Origin: CAZOWW01 sp964583765
Lineage (GTDB): Bacteria > Actinomycetota > Actinomycetes > Actinomycetales > Kineosporiaceae
Length of the DNA stretch: 21,480 bases
Reading direction: 5' to 3'
Assembly: GCA_964583765.1 (NCBI GenBank)
Contig: CAZOWW010000104.1
Span: forward strand, 1 to 21,480
The position numbers and the translations under genes were made by a program. How positions within the stretch are numbered: position 1 is the first letter of the stretch; every line of letters begins with the position of its first letter. Below the pieces are notes generated by a model. It was not told the origin of the DNA. It was given only the letters and a program-made list of their open reading frames with translations, and did not search any database. Below are positions 7,599 to 15,949 of this stretch, one piece after another.

Positions 7599-8573
7599 AT
7601 GTCTCACGCTGTGCGCGGCCCGACCACCGCGGACCCCGATCCCACCGCCGCCACCACCCACGGATCCGATCCCACCGCCGCGAACCGTGCGGACGTGCCC
7701 CGGGGAGTCGAGGGCGCGACGGCCGGCCCGGTGAGCCGAATGCCTCCGGTCCGGTTGAGCGAACGCAGACCCTGGCTACGTCCGGTGGCAGTGCGCTGGT
7801 TCCGGGCCCGCCGGTACTGGCGGTGGCTGACCGGCCGCCAGCGATTCGCCCGTCGACAGACCCAGGATTCGCTGCCCGTGCTCGTCCGGCGCCATCGTTC
7901 GCTGCTGCTCCGGCAGCTGGGCGATGCGGACATGTGGCTGCAGCACAACAAGGTGACCAATCTCCGGCTCGTCGCCGCCCGGCTCGACGGGCTCGTGATC
8001 GCCCCGGGCGAGACGTTCTCCTTCTGCCACCGGGTCGGCCGGACGACGGCCCGCAAGGGCTACGTCGTCGGCATGTTCCTGTCGGGGGGCGAGGTGCGCC
8101 CGGACGTCGGCGGGGGCATCTGCCAGGCGGCCAACCTGCTGCACTGGATGGTGCTGCACAGCCCGCTGACCGTGGTCGAACGGTCCGAGCACAGCTTCGA
8201 CCCGTTCCCGGACTCCGGCCGGGTGATCCCCTGGGGAACCGGATGCTCGATCTTCTACAACTACGTCGATCTCCAGGTCCGCAATGACACCGCCGTGGCC
8301 TGGCAGCTGCGGGTCCAGGTGGGAGACATCTCCCTGCACGGGGAGCTGCGTGCCGAGGCGATGCCGGCTCACAGCTACCACGTGGAGGCACGCGCCGAGC
8401 GCTTCGAGCAGGTGGACGGCGTCTGGTGGCGCAGCAACGAGATCTGGCGCCGGGTGGTCGACCGGCGCACCGGCCGGCAGCTGGGCGAGGAACTGCTGAA
8501 GCGGAACCGGGCGAGGGTGATGTACGACCCCACCGTGACCTACCCGGACCGTGCTCCCGGCGGTCGCCGGTAG
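7599..8573 (+). CDS. VanW-family protein
   Basis: This 324-residue protein contains the VanW domain over about residues 110-225, recognised from GLVIAPGETFSFCHRVGRTT, then GYVVGMFLSGGE, DVGGGICQAANLL and FYNYVDLQVRN. VanW is an accessory gene of some vancomycin-resistance clusters; its biochemical role is not established, and most actinobacterial copies are unrelated to resistance. The first 45 residues are low-complexity, and the stretch encoding DPTAATTHGSDPTAAN carries a 15-bp direct repeat (7636-7650 and 7666-7680). ATG 7599 has GAGGA four bases upstream. There is no signal peptide or clear transmembrane helix, although an Arg-rich segment (about residues 54-95) precedes the domain. No vanHAX-type genes are nearby. 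Confidence 0.88.
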   Translation: MSHAVRGPTTADPDPTAATTHGSDPTAANRADVPRGVEGATAGPVSRMPPVRLSERRPWLRPVAVRWFRARRYWRWLTGRQRFARRQTQDSLPVLVRRHRSLLLRQLGDADMWLQHNKVTNLRLVAARLDGLVIAPGETFSFCHRVGRTTARKGYVVGMFLSGGEVRPDVGGGICQAANLLHWMVLHSPLTVVERSEHSFDPFPDSGRVIPWGTGCSIFYNYVDLQVRNDTAVAWQLRVQVGDISLHGELRAEAMPAHSYHVEARAERFEQVDGVWWRSNEIWRRVVDRRTGRQLGEELLKRNRARVMYDPTVTYPDRAPGGRR

Positions 8574-8699
8574 CTGCCCACGGCGGCCTCGGATCCACCC
8601 ACGCGATCGCCGTCACCACGACTCGGTCGCGATCAGGCAGCCGGCGGTCGGGCCGGGTCGGACCGGCACCGAGCGGGGCACGTTCCGCGGGAGCCGTTC
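8574..8699. other. Convergent intergenic gap (VanW / CbrC)
   Basis: This 126-base gap lies between two convergent genes. No long perfect hairpin was found here, so termination may be Rho-dependent. Nothing else is visible. Confidence 0.35.
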
Positions 8700-9443
8700 T
8701 CAGCCGCAGTCGCTGTGCGCGCGGAGTCGGTCGCACCGGGCGCACCGGAACACGTACACCGCTGCCTCGCCGTCCCGCCCGAGCCCGCCGAGCCCGGATT
8801 CCCAGAGCGCGGACGGACACGCATCCGGCACGAGCTGGGCCAGTGCCTCGAACCCGGCTCCCGGACGGAAGTGCTCGAAGTCCTCACGACCCCACTGCCC
8901 GAGGAAGACCATCGGGCGGTCGTGACAGAACAACCAGCACTCACCCTGCCAGGTGTCGTAGAGCGGGGTCCGGAGCAGTTCCGCCAGGGCAGCGCGGTCG
9001 CCCGGGGAGGCCGGAGGGTCGAAGGCGGGGATTCCGTCGTCCTGCCATGCCAGCACGCCGCGTTCGGTGACGACGGACTGCACCCACCGGCCCGCCTTCA
9101 GGCAGTCCGCGCAGGCGTACACGGAATGGAGCACCACCGGGTCGGTCGCCAGACCCTCGCGCAGGGCCGCCGTCCTCCCGCAGGTCGCGCAGGCTGCGGA
9201 CCTGCGCCGGACGTCCACCCGCGCGGATCCCGCGCAGCCGGGACACACCACGACGACCGCCGTCCCGCGTTGCAGCGCGAAGCAGGGACCACGACCTGCG
9301 CACAGGAGGCAGGTCCGCAGACCGGCATAGCTCCGAGCGAACTCGACCTGGCCGGTGAACAGCGGGAAGTCCGTGCCCACCTCGGCGAAAGTCACCACGA
9401 GCGGGATCTCCCCCAGCGCCTCGTCCCCGACCGGACCCGCCAC
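8700..9443 (-). CDS. CbrC (UPF0167) family zinc-ribbon protein
   Basis: The 247-residue product has the CbrC/UPF0167 C-terminal hallmarks: TWQGECWLFCHDRPMVFLG, then VFRCARCDRLRAHSDCG at the very end. Four CxxC pairs (CLLC, CPGC, CATC and CARC), plus CADC, suggest zinc-ribbon-like sites. The family is named for E. coli CbrC, linked to colicin E2 tolerance in a CreBC-regulated setting; its molecular function is unknown. The N-terminal 30 residues (VTFAEVGTDFPLF) diverge from the E. coli form. The GTG at 9443 has GAGG seven bases upstream. It lies 77 bases behind the first GGDEF gene on the same strand and may be co-transcribed with it. Confidence 0.8.
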   Translation of the reverse strand: MAGPVGDEALGEIPLVVTFAEVGTDFPLFTGQVEFARSYAGLRTCLLCAGRGPCFALQRGTAVVVVCPGCAGSARVDVRRRSAACATCGRTAALREGLATDPVVLHSVYACADCLKAGRWVQSVVTERGVLAWQDDGIPAFDPPASPGDRAALAELLRTPLYDTWQGECWLFCHDRPMVFLGQWGREDFEHFRPGAGFEALAQLVPDACPSALWESGLGGLGRDGEAAVYVFRCARCDRLRAHSDCG

Positions 9444-9520
9444 CTGCGGGCCTCACGAGTATGCCGGGGATCGGAACATCCTCCTTCGCGAGCGGTCCCG
9501 CCGCCGGTGCGGACGACCTC

Positions 9521-11698
9521 TCAGCCCGGCGGAGCGGCGAGCTGGGCCCCGGCGACCTGGATCCGGTTGCGCCCGAGCGCCTTGGCCTCGTACAGCGCAC
9601 TGTCCGCGGCCTCGAGCAGCGCCTCGACGCTCGCCCCGGCCCCCAGGGAGCCGGTTGCCACCCCGATGCTGGCGGTCACCACCGGCGCGACCGGGGAGGC
9701 GTCGTGCGGCAGCGCGGCGTCCGCGAGCAGCTCACGGAACCGTCGTGCGACCACCATCGCCCCGGAGACCTCGGAGCCGGGCAACAGCACCGCGAACTCC
9801 TCCCCTCCGTACCGGCAGGCCAGGTCCTGCGGGTAACGCGTGGCACGCGACAGCGCCAGGGCGACGGCGATCAATGCTTCGTCCCCCTTCCGGTGCCCGT
9901 AGTGGTCGTTGTAGGCCTTGAAGAAGTCGACGTCCACCATGAGCACGGCGATCCGGTCCCCGGCCGGGGCCTGCCCGCTGCCCGAGGCCGGCACGTCGTC
10001 CGGGCCCTGCCCACCCTGCCCGCTTTCCTCCTGGAGCTCGGCGATCCGCTGATCCAGGGCGGATCGGTTGCCGATCCGGGTCAGCCCGTCCACCAGCAGG
10101 GTGCTCTTCAGCTGGGCGTTCACCTGTTGCAGCTCGCGCTCCGCCCGTCGTCGGGTCCTCACCTCGGACTCCAACTGGCGGGTGCGCCGCGCGACCAACT
10201 CCTCCAGGATCCCGGCGTGGGCGTTGAGGGCCCGCGTGCTGAACAGGGATTCGAGGGTTCGGGTCAGGTCCATCCGCAGCGCCTCGGTGACCGTGGGGAG
10301 ACCCCGGACCTGCTCGAAGAGCACGTACCCCAGCCCCTGCTCGGCCACGGACAGGGGCTGGAAGACCAGGGCTCCACGGTGCAGCTCAGGCTCCAGGGAC
10401 GACGGCAGCAATCGGTGATCGGGGAACAACTCGTCCGGGGGCGGGGCGGCCCTGCCGTCGCGGTAGTCGAGGATCAGCCGGGCGAGACCGCCGGGCGCTC
10501 TCCGCGCGGTGCCGTCGGTCGAGGCCTCCGATGCGGGAGTGATCGAGGCATCCGGTCCGCCGTTGGTCGAGGCCTTCGGTCCGGAGGCGGTTCCGGGCGT
10601 CGACCGCGGAGCAGCTCTGGACGGCGCCCCCGGAGCGGTCCCGGCGTCCCCGGAGTGCAGCGCGTCCTCGTAGATCCCCAGGAAACACCGGGTGATGCCC
10701 AGTCGCTCCAACCGGCCGGCGCCCAGAACCGCAGGGATCTCCGCCAATCGCCGGCACTGGATCAGTCCTCGGCCCAGCCCCATCAGCGCATCCTGCTCGG
10801 CCAGTTGCCGCTGCGCCGCCTGCGCCATGGTGATCGCGACCTTCTCCCGCCGACGCAGGTGCCGCAGACCGGTCGAGCCCCGCACCACCAACCGCGAGGG
10901 GACGACGATCTCCCCACCGGGTGGGGTCCCGTCGATCTCCTCGAGCAGTCGGCGGGCCACGGCAGCGCCCTGCAGCTCCAGGTTCTGGTCGACCGTGGTC
11001 AGCCCGGGCCAGTGCGTGCCGGCGAGCGTCTCGTTGTCGAAACCGCAGACCAGGACGTCCTCGGGAACCCGGACCCCGTCGTCGGCGAGCGCTGCCATCG
11101 CACCGAGTGCGGTGAGGTCGTTGGCACCCACGACAGCGTCGAAGTCACGCCGTCGCCGGAGCAGATCCCGCAGCACGGCATAGGCGACATCGTGCTGCCA
11201 GCGGGCCGCGAGGAACAGCTCCTCGTCGATCTCCAACCCGTGCGCGATCAGCTCCTGCCGGAACACCTGCTCCCGCTCGTCGGAGTCACTGGCGTGGAGG
11301 AGCCCGCGGATCATGACCGGGCGCCGGACCCCGCAGTCCACGAGGAGGTGGTGCATCAGCGCGCGCATCCCCGACGCGTTGTCACCGTGCACGGTGGTGG
11401 TGCCGGGACGGAACGCCGCGATCCGCACCGTCGGGACGCGGAACTCCTCCAGGAGCTCGGCCAGTTCGGCGTCCTGTACGGGGGTGTGACAACTGGCGAC
11501 GATGGCGCCCACGGGTGTCGCGTGCCGGACGAACCGCGTGATGGCCGGGGACAGCCGCGGGAAGAACGGGTCGCTGCAATGGAGCACCGCGGACAGGCCT
11601 CGGTCGACCAGAACCGGCTTGATTCCCCTGAAGACAGAGGTCTGGTACTCGTCGAACCCGGTCGGCACGACGAGTACGAGCCGACCGGAGGCCGCCAC
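9521..11698 (-). CDS. Substrate-binding (LacI-type sensor) and GGDEF diguanylate cyclase, copy 1
   Basis: The predicted product is 725 residues. Residues 1-285 resemble the ligand-binding domain of LacI-family regulators (LVLVVPTGFDEYQ, DNASGMRALMHHLL, GANDLTALGAM, VCGFDNE, LVVRGST) but lack the helix-turn-helix. A helical, GAF-like middle follows, interrupted by a Ser/Thr/Ala/Pro-rich insert (about 350-400), then a coiled coil (near 490-530) and a C-terminal GGDEF domain with GGEEF at about 631-635 and VDVDFFKAYNDHYGH. It should make cyclic di-GMP from two GTP in response to a small ligand, probably a sugar. No signal peptide or transmembrane segment is visible, so it is likely cytoplasmic. 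The canonical RxxD inhibitory site is absent (YPQD at the expected place). The start is a choice between GTG 11698 (GGGGAG just upstream) and GTG 11710. It probably follows the HEAT gene in one transcript. Confidence 0.88.
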   Translation of the reverse strand: MAASGRLVLVVPTGFDEYQTSVFRGIKPVLVDRGLSAVLHCSDPFFPRLSPAITRFVRHATPVGAIVASCHTPVQDAELAELLEEFRVPTVRIAAFRPGTTTVHGDNASGMRALMHHLLVDCGVRRPVMIRGLLHASDSDEREQVFRQELIAHGLEIDEELFLAARWQHDVAYAVLRDLLRRRRDFDAVVGANDLTALGAMAALADDGVRVPEDVLVCGFDNETLAGTHWPGLTTVDQNLELQGAAVARRLLEEIDGTPPGGEIVVPSRLVVRGSTGLRHLRRREKVAITMAQAAQRQLAEQDALMGLGRGLIQCRRLAEIPAVLGAGRLERLGITRCFLGIYEDALHSGDAGTAPGAPSRAAPRSTPGTASGPKASTNGGPDASITPASEASTDGTARRAPGGLARLILDYRDGRAAPPPDELFPDHRLLPSSLEPELHRGALVFQPLSVAEQGLGYVLFEQVRGLPTVTEALRMDLTRTLESLFSTRALNAHAGILEELVARRTRQLESEVRTRRRAERELQQVNAQLKSTLLVDGLTRIGNRSALDQRIAELQEESGQGGQGPDDVPASGSGQAPAGDRIAVLMVDVDFFKAYNDHYGHRKGDEALIAVALALSRATRYPQDLACRYGGEEFAVLLPGSEVSGAMVVARRFRELLADAALPHDASPVAPVVTASIGVATGSLGAGASVEALLEAADSALYEAKALGRNRIQVAGAQLAAPPG

Positions 11699-11840
11699 CT
11701 TCTCCCCCACGTCCTCGTCCAAGAGGCCGATGCCGTCCTGGAGGGTGTCGACGCCGTGCGGGTGCGGCTTGAGCTGCCGACGAGCGAGAAGGGCGAGGCG
11801 TCCGCCGCGCCCGCGAGCTGCGGCGCGTTCCGCCGCTCCG

Positions 11841-12587
11841 TCAGCCTGCGCCGTGCTCCGACGTCGAGACCGCCAGGAGACGGGAGAGCCGGGCTTTGCG
11901 ACCGTTCTCCCGCACGATCCAGGCCACATCGGGGTCGGTGCTTCCGGCGAGTTGCCGGAAGGCGGGCAGGCCCGCCGACGGATCGGCGGCGATCGCGATG
12001 CTCCAGCAGTAGCCCAGAGCCTGGCGCAGCGTCCGCACCGACGGGGACCGGCGTTCGTCCGCCGGTCGATGCGTCAGCCGGTCCGTGGCGATCCGGCAGA
12101 TCTCCAGGGCGGTCGCGGCGGCCGAGGCCGGGCGCAACAGTCTCGGCTCGCAGACCCCCGCGACGGCGGCCCGCTGCACCAGAGGGTCGGTGTCGGCGGC
12201 CCAGTCCCGGGCCAGGGCCCACAACCGGACCGGATCGGCGTCGCCGAGGCGCTGCAGTGCCATGGCCACCCCTTCCCGGACCCGCCAGCGCTCGTCCGCG
12301 GCCCGCTCGTACAGCAGCGCGATGATCTCGGTCTCGGCGGGATCGGTCGCGGGGACGATCTGCGCGAGGACCTGCCCCAGGCCCACCGCGCCGGTGGCCG
12401 CGAGGTACTCGTCGGCGTCTTCGGTGAGCTGCCGGAACCACGGGTACTCGCCCACGTCCGCCGCGGCCTGCATGAGTTCGAGGTTGCCGCGCGGCCCCGG
12501 AAGTCCGCTGTGCGCGCGCAGGAATTCCACTCGTGCGTCCGACGGCAGTGCTCGCAAGATCTCTCGGTACTCACTCGCGCGTCCCAC
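11841..12587 (-). CDS. HEAT-repeat protein
   Basis: The 248-residue product is almost wholly alpha-helical, with HEAT-type units such as RWRVREGVAMALQRLGDAD and PLVQRAAVAGVCEPRLLR in the middle third, and a last segment DVAWIVRENGRKARL. HEAT repeats usually bind other proteins or, in AlkD-like enzymes, damaged DNA; nothing here identifies catalysis. GTG 12587 was chosen because AGGA lies eight bases upstream and repeat-like sequence begins immediately after it. It ends 142 bases before the GGDEF gene and starts 64 bases from the divergent membrane-protein gene. It could be an adaptor for the cyclase, but that is context only. Confidence 0.8.
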   Translation of the reverse strand: MGRASEYREILRALPSDARVEFLRAHSGLPGPRGNLELMQAAADVGEYPWFRQLTEDADEYLAATGAVGLGQVLAQIVPATDPAETEIIALLYERAADERWRVREGVAMALQRLGDADPVRLWALARDWAADTDPLVQRAAVAGVCEPRLLRPASAAATALEICRIATDRLTHRPADERRSPSVRTLRQALGYCWSIAIAADPSAGLPAFRQLAGSTDPDVAWIVRENGRKARLSRLLAVSTSEHGAG

Positions 12588-12651
12588 CCCGCTGATCCTG
12601 CCGCATGCGCCGGATCTCAAGTCGTTCGACGTCGCAACCGACTCCGGGGAA

Positions 12652-13272
12652 GTGAACCGACGTCCGGTCGCTCTCTCCGTTGCCGTGGTCCTGACCACAC
12701 TCCAGGGTGCGTTCCTCCTGCTGGTGGACGGCTTCCTCGGGCTGTTGGTCGTACTGGTGGGTCCGCGCCGTGGCATGGCACCGCTCGCGATGCTCATGCT
12801 GGTCGCGCTGGCCGCGGTCGGGCTAGTGGTGGTGGTTGCCGCCACGAAGACGTGGGCGGGAAGCCGCCCCTCCGCATTGGTGATCTTCGTGTACAACCTG
12901 CTGTTCGTCGTCCTGTGGGTCGCGGAGTTGCTCGAACCTGTCCGGAAGGTCAAGAACCCGCCGAGCGGGTCCGTGGCCTGGCTGATCGGTTCTTCGATCT
13001 CGCTGATGTGGCAGATCACCCCGGCGGTCTGTGTGGTCTGTCTGCTCCTGCCCCCGTCCTGGCGTTGGTTGCGCCGTCACGCGGTCGAAGTGGCCACCCT
13101 GCGATCACAAGCTGCTGTTCAGGGGTGGCAACCGCCGGCGCCGGTGTGGCAACCGGCACCTCCGACGTGGCAACCCCCGCCACCGCGGTGGCAACCCGCG
13201 CCCTCAGGTTGGCAGGCAGCGCCCCAGGGCCGGCAGTCCCCGCCATCGGGTATGTCGCCCTCACCGGAGTGA
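12652..13272 (+). CDS. Membrane protein with Trp-Gln-Pro repeat tail
   Basis: From GTG 12652 the product has 206 residues. About four transmembrane segments occupy residues 5-25, 40-62, 75-95 and 105-138. The last 55 residues form a Pro/Trp/Gln-rich tail with at least five WQP or WQA units spaced six to eight residues apart (13123-13220), ending PPSGMSPSPE. Such tails are common on actinobacterial membrane proteins and may bind partners. The start is uncertain: GGGGA ends only one base before the GTG, but the frame upstream has no better start and the first hydrophobic segment begins within six residues. Its 3' end overlaps an MFS gene remnant on the other strand by about eight bases. The function is unknown. 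Confidence 0.7.
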   Translation: MNRRPVALSVAVVLTTLQGAFLLLVDGFLGLLVVLVGPRRGMAPLAMLMLVALAAVGLVVVVAATKTWAGSRPSALVIFVYNLLFVVLWVAELLEPVRKVKNPPSGSVAWLIGSSISLMWQITPAVCVVCLLLPPSWRWLRRHAVEVATLRSQAAVQGWQPPAPVWQPAPPTWQPPPPRWQPAPSGWQAAPQGRQSPPSGMSPSPE

Positions 13273-13837
13273 GCACCACCGTCATCGGCAGGAAGCCCAG
13301 TCCGGCCTGCAGTGCGGTGAACCCGAACACGCCCTGCATCAGCTGCGTGGTGAAGAAGAAGAATCCGATCATGGCGCCGAGGTAGAGAGCCCGGGAAACG
13401 TAGGCCGCGGTCCGACGCCGGTCGGAGAACAGCCGCAACGGCATGACCGGCTGCGCGGCCCGCCGCTCGTTCGCCACCAGCCCGGCCACCATCGCTGCCC
13501 CCGACAGCAGGGCCGCGACCACGATCGGGTCACCCCAGCCGCGGGCGGTGGACTCCAGGACGGCGAACACCACCGTGCCGGTGCCCAGGGTCGCCAGCAG
13601 CGCGCCGGAGATGTCGAAGGAGCCGGTGCGCGGCGGTGTCTCGGGCAGGTACCGAGGAGCAAGGTCGATCATCGCGGCACCGATCGGCAGGTTGATGAAG
13701 AACCCGGCCCGCCAGGAGATCCAGGACGCGGCAGCCCCGCCGACCAGCAGCCCGAGGCTGGCCCCGATCCCCGCCGTTGCTCCGTACAGGGCCACCGCCC
13801 ACGTTTCCCTTCCCGTACGGGACAGCGGGCCCCAGGC
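13265..13837 (-). pseudogene. MFS (DHA2 / EmrB-QacA type) exporter fragment, truncated at both ends
   Basis: Read on the minus strand, this frame gives about 190 residues typical of the middle of a 14-helix drug:H+ antiporter: PLSRTGRE, GASLGLLVGG, SWRAGFFINLPIGAA, RTGSFDISGALLATLG, RRAAQPVMPLRLFSDR and GFTALQAGLGFLPMTVVL. Full-length relatives have roughly 450-500 residues. The first four or so helices and everything after helix nine are missing. On its 5' side an in-frame TGA, which is also the stop of the second GGDEF gene, cuts it off. On its 3' side the homology ends where the membrane-protein gene on the other strand ends. The frame itself is intact, so the loss looks like flanking deletion. 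It is unlikely to transport anything. Confidence 0.82.
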
Positions 13838-15949
13838 TCAACCGGACCCGGCGCGCGGCGTGATCCTGGATCGGGAGGACGCACCCGATGTCCGACGTGG
13901 CGCCGGTACCGGTGGGTCGGCGGGTCCGGCGTCGCCAGCGGGTGGACCGTCCAGGCCTACCGGCCTGGGCCGCGCCCGATCGGTGACGCGGATGCAGTTC
14001 CGGCCGGAGGACTTCGCTCGGTACAGGGCCTCGTCCGCCGCCGCCATGAGCCCCGTGGGGGAGCCATCCGCGGCGCTTCTGGTCGCGATCCCGACGCTCA
14101 CCGTGACGATCAGCGCCACTGCGGACGCGGCATGGGGGATCGCCGCCTGCGCCAACAACTCCTGGAAACGTTCGGCCGCCGCGGTCGCCGCCGACAGGTC
14201 GCTTCCGGGGAGGACGGCGACGAACTCCTCGCCGCCGTAGCGACTGGTGAGGTCGTCCGGGCCGCTCACCGCCCGGTCCAGGCAGGTTGCCACGGTGCGC
14301 AGCGCGTCGTCGCCGACCACGTGCCCGTACTGGTCGTTGAACGCCTTGAAGAAGTCGACGTCGACCATCACCACGCAGATGTCTCGGCCGTATCGAGACA
14401 CGAGCTCCCAGTGCCGGGTGAGGTGTTGCTCGAAGGCGGTGCGATTGGCGATGTGCGTCAGCCCGTCCACCATCGCCAGGCGGTGGAGCTCGGCATTGGC
14501 CCGCTGGAGTTGCAGTTCGGCTCGTCGGCGGGTGGTCACCTCGACCTCAAGTTCTTGCGTGCGGAGAGCGATGAGCCGCTCCAGATCCGCCGCATGATCC
14601 CCCAGCTTCTTCGCGCTGAAGATCGCGTCCAGCGTCCGGCTGATGTTGACCTGGAAGATCTCCGAGGTCATGGTGGTGCCTCGACTGCGGTCGAACAGCA
14701 TGCAGCCGATCTCCCGCCCGGCCATCTCGATCGGCTGCATGGCCAGTGCCCCACTCTCGAGTTCCGACAGCAGTGCGGCGGGGAGCATCTGGTTGGCGGG
14801 GAATTCACCGACCGGCGGTAGGGTCACCCGGCCGTCGCGGTAGTCGAGCACGAGTCTCGTCCGGATCTCTCCCTCGCCCTCGTGCGCGTCGCTGCTCGTC
14901 GTGTCATCCGGTTCGTGCACGGTGAGGAAGAAGCGATCGAGCTCCAGCCAGCCCAGACACACCGTCAGAGCGGACAGCAGGTCGTCCAGAGTGCGCGCAT
15001 TGGCCAGGCTCCGCGAGAGGCTCGCGATCGCTTCCAGCTCGGCCAGCCGGGTCTCGGCCGCGCGTGCCATGTCGGTCAGGACATCAACCGACGCGGCGTC
15101 CCGAAGGCCGGCCGGACGGGTGGATCCGCGGACGACCAACCGCGACGGCACGACGATGTTCCTGGTCAACCGCACGTCAGCCATCGCGCTCAGGAGATGG
15201 GTCGCCGCGAACTTCCCTTGACCCGCGATGTCCTGATCGACCGTGGTCAGGCCGGGCAGGGTCGAGAAGGACAACATCGCATTGTCGAAGCCGGTGAGAC
15301 GGACATCGTCAGGGACGCGCAGGCCGACCCCCCTCAAGGCCCTCAACGCACCGAACGCCGAGAGATCGTTCAGCGCGATGACCGCGTCCATGTCGCGTCG
15401 CCGCGTCAGCAGGTCACGCATGACGCCGTACGTGGTCTCGTGCCAGAACCCGCCCTCGACGACCAGTTCCTCGTCCACCGGGATCCCCCGGCGGCCCATC
15501 TCCTTGCGGAAGATCCCCTCTCGTTCGACGGAGTCCGCCTGGTCCGAGATACCTCGGACCAGGACGGGATGTCGGATCTTGCAGTCGTCGAGGAGATGAC
15601 ACAGGAGCGCGCTCATCCCCGAGACGTTGTCCCCCCGGACGCACATGCCAGGGAAGGAGTTGTAGGCGATGGCGACGGCCGGCATGCCGAGACGCCACAC
15701 CTTCTCGTTCAGCTCAGCCTCCTGCGCGACATCCGTCGACGGCGTGAGGATGACCCCGTGCGGGTGGGCATGCCGCAGGATCCGTCGTAACGACTGCGGC
15801 AGGCCGACATCGGGTCGCGCCTGGAGATGGACGAGCAGCGACGCCCCAGCCGGTTGCAGCACCGACCGGACGCCGGCGATGATCTGCGCCCGGTACTCAT
15901 CCAGCTGAGGGGCGACGAGCAGCACGAGAGACGTTGCGCGTTCCGGCAT
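13838..15949 (-). CDS. Substrate-binding (LacI-type sensor) and GGDEF diguanylate cyclase, copy 2
   Basis: This 703-residue paralogue of the copy at 9521-11698 has the same domain order: LacI-type binding domain (LVLLVAPQLDEYR, DNVSGMSALLCHLL, ALNDLSAFGAL, LTGFDNAML, LVVRGST; about 1-290), helical GAF-like middle, coiled coil, and GGDEF with GGEEF at about 572-576 and VDVDFFKAFNDQYGH. It should synthesise cyclic di-GMP. The canonical RxxD inhibitory site is missing (GPDD at that place). ATG 15949 begins MPERATSLVLLV and has AGG nine bases upstream; GTG 15955 is an alternative. The C-terminal 45 residues after the GGDEF domain are Pro/Arg/Ala-rich and run straight into the MFS remnant, so the original stop may have been lost. 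No signal peptide or membrane helix is visible. Confidence 0.88.
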   Translation of the reverse strand: MPERATSLVLLVAPQLDEYRAQIIAGVRSVLQPAGASLLVHLQARPDVGLPQSLRRILRHAHPHGVILTPSTDVAQEAELNEKVWRLGMPAVAIAYNSFPGMCVRGDNVSGMSALLCHLLDDCKIRHPVLVRGISDQADSVEREGIFRKEMGRRGIPVDEELVVEGGFWHETTYGVMRDLLTRRRDMDAVIALNDLSAFGALRALRGVGLRVPDDVRLTGFDNAMLSFSTLPGLTTVDQDIAGQGKFAATHLLSAMADVRLTRNIVVPSRLVVRGSTRPAGLRDAASVDVLTDMARAAETRLAELEAIASLSRSLANARTLDDLLSALTVCLGWLELDRFFLTVHEPDDTTSSDAHEGEGEIRTRLVLDYRDGRVTLPPVGEFPANQMLPAALLSELESGALAMQPIEMAGREIGCMLFDRSRGTTMTSEIFQVNISRTLDAIFSAKKLGDHAADLERLIALRTQELEVEVTTRRRAELQLQRANAELHRLAMVDGLTHIANRTAFEQHLTRHWELVSRYGRDICVVMVDVDFFKAFNDQYGHVVGDDALRTVATCLDRAVSGPDDLTSRYGGEEFVAVLPGSDLSAATAAAERFQELLAQAAIPHAASAVALIVTVSVGIATRSAADGSPTGLMAAADEALYRAKSSGRNCIRVTDRARPRPVGLDGPPAGDAGPADPPVPAPRRTSGASSRSRITPRAGSG

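Noticed and set aside
7599..8573. Vancomycin-resistance locus, from the VanW and VanZ genes
   Set aside because: The two genes lie 9 kb apart in different contexts, no vanHAX or vanRS genes are present, and both families are widespread outside resistance clusters.
9461..12325. Very long plus-strand open frame (954 codons) opposite the first GGDEF gene
   Set aside because: The opposite strand encodes a clear LacI-sensor/GGDEF protein with conserved motifs. The plus frame is Gln/Gly/Arg-rich with no family features and is a high-GC shadow.
13016..13264. Continuation of the MFS frame on the minus strand past the exporter homology
   Set aside because: After FLPMTVVLTP the translation stops resembling any transporter and is simply the antisense of the Trp-Gln-Pro tail of the plus-strand membrane protein.
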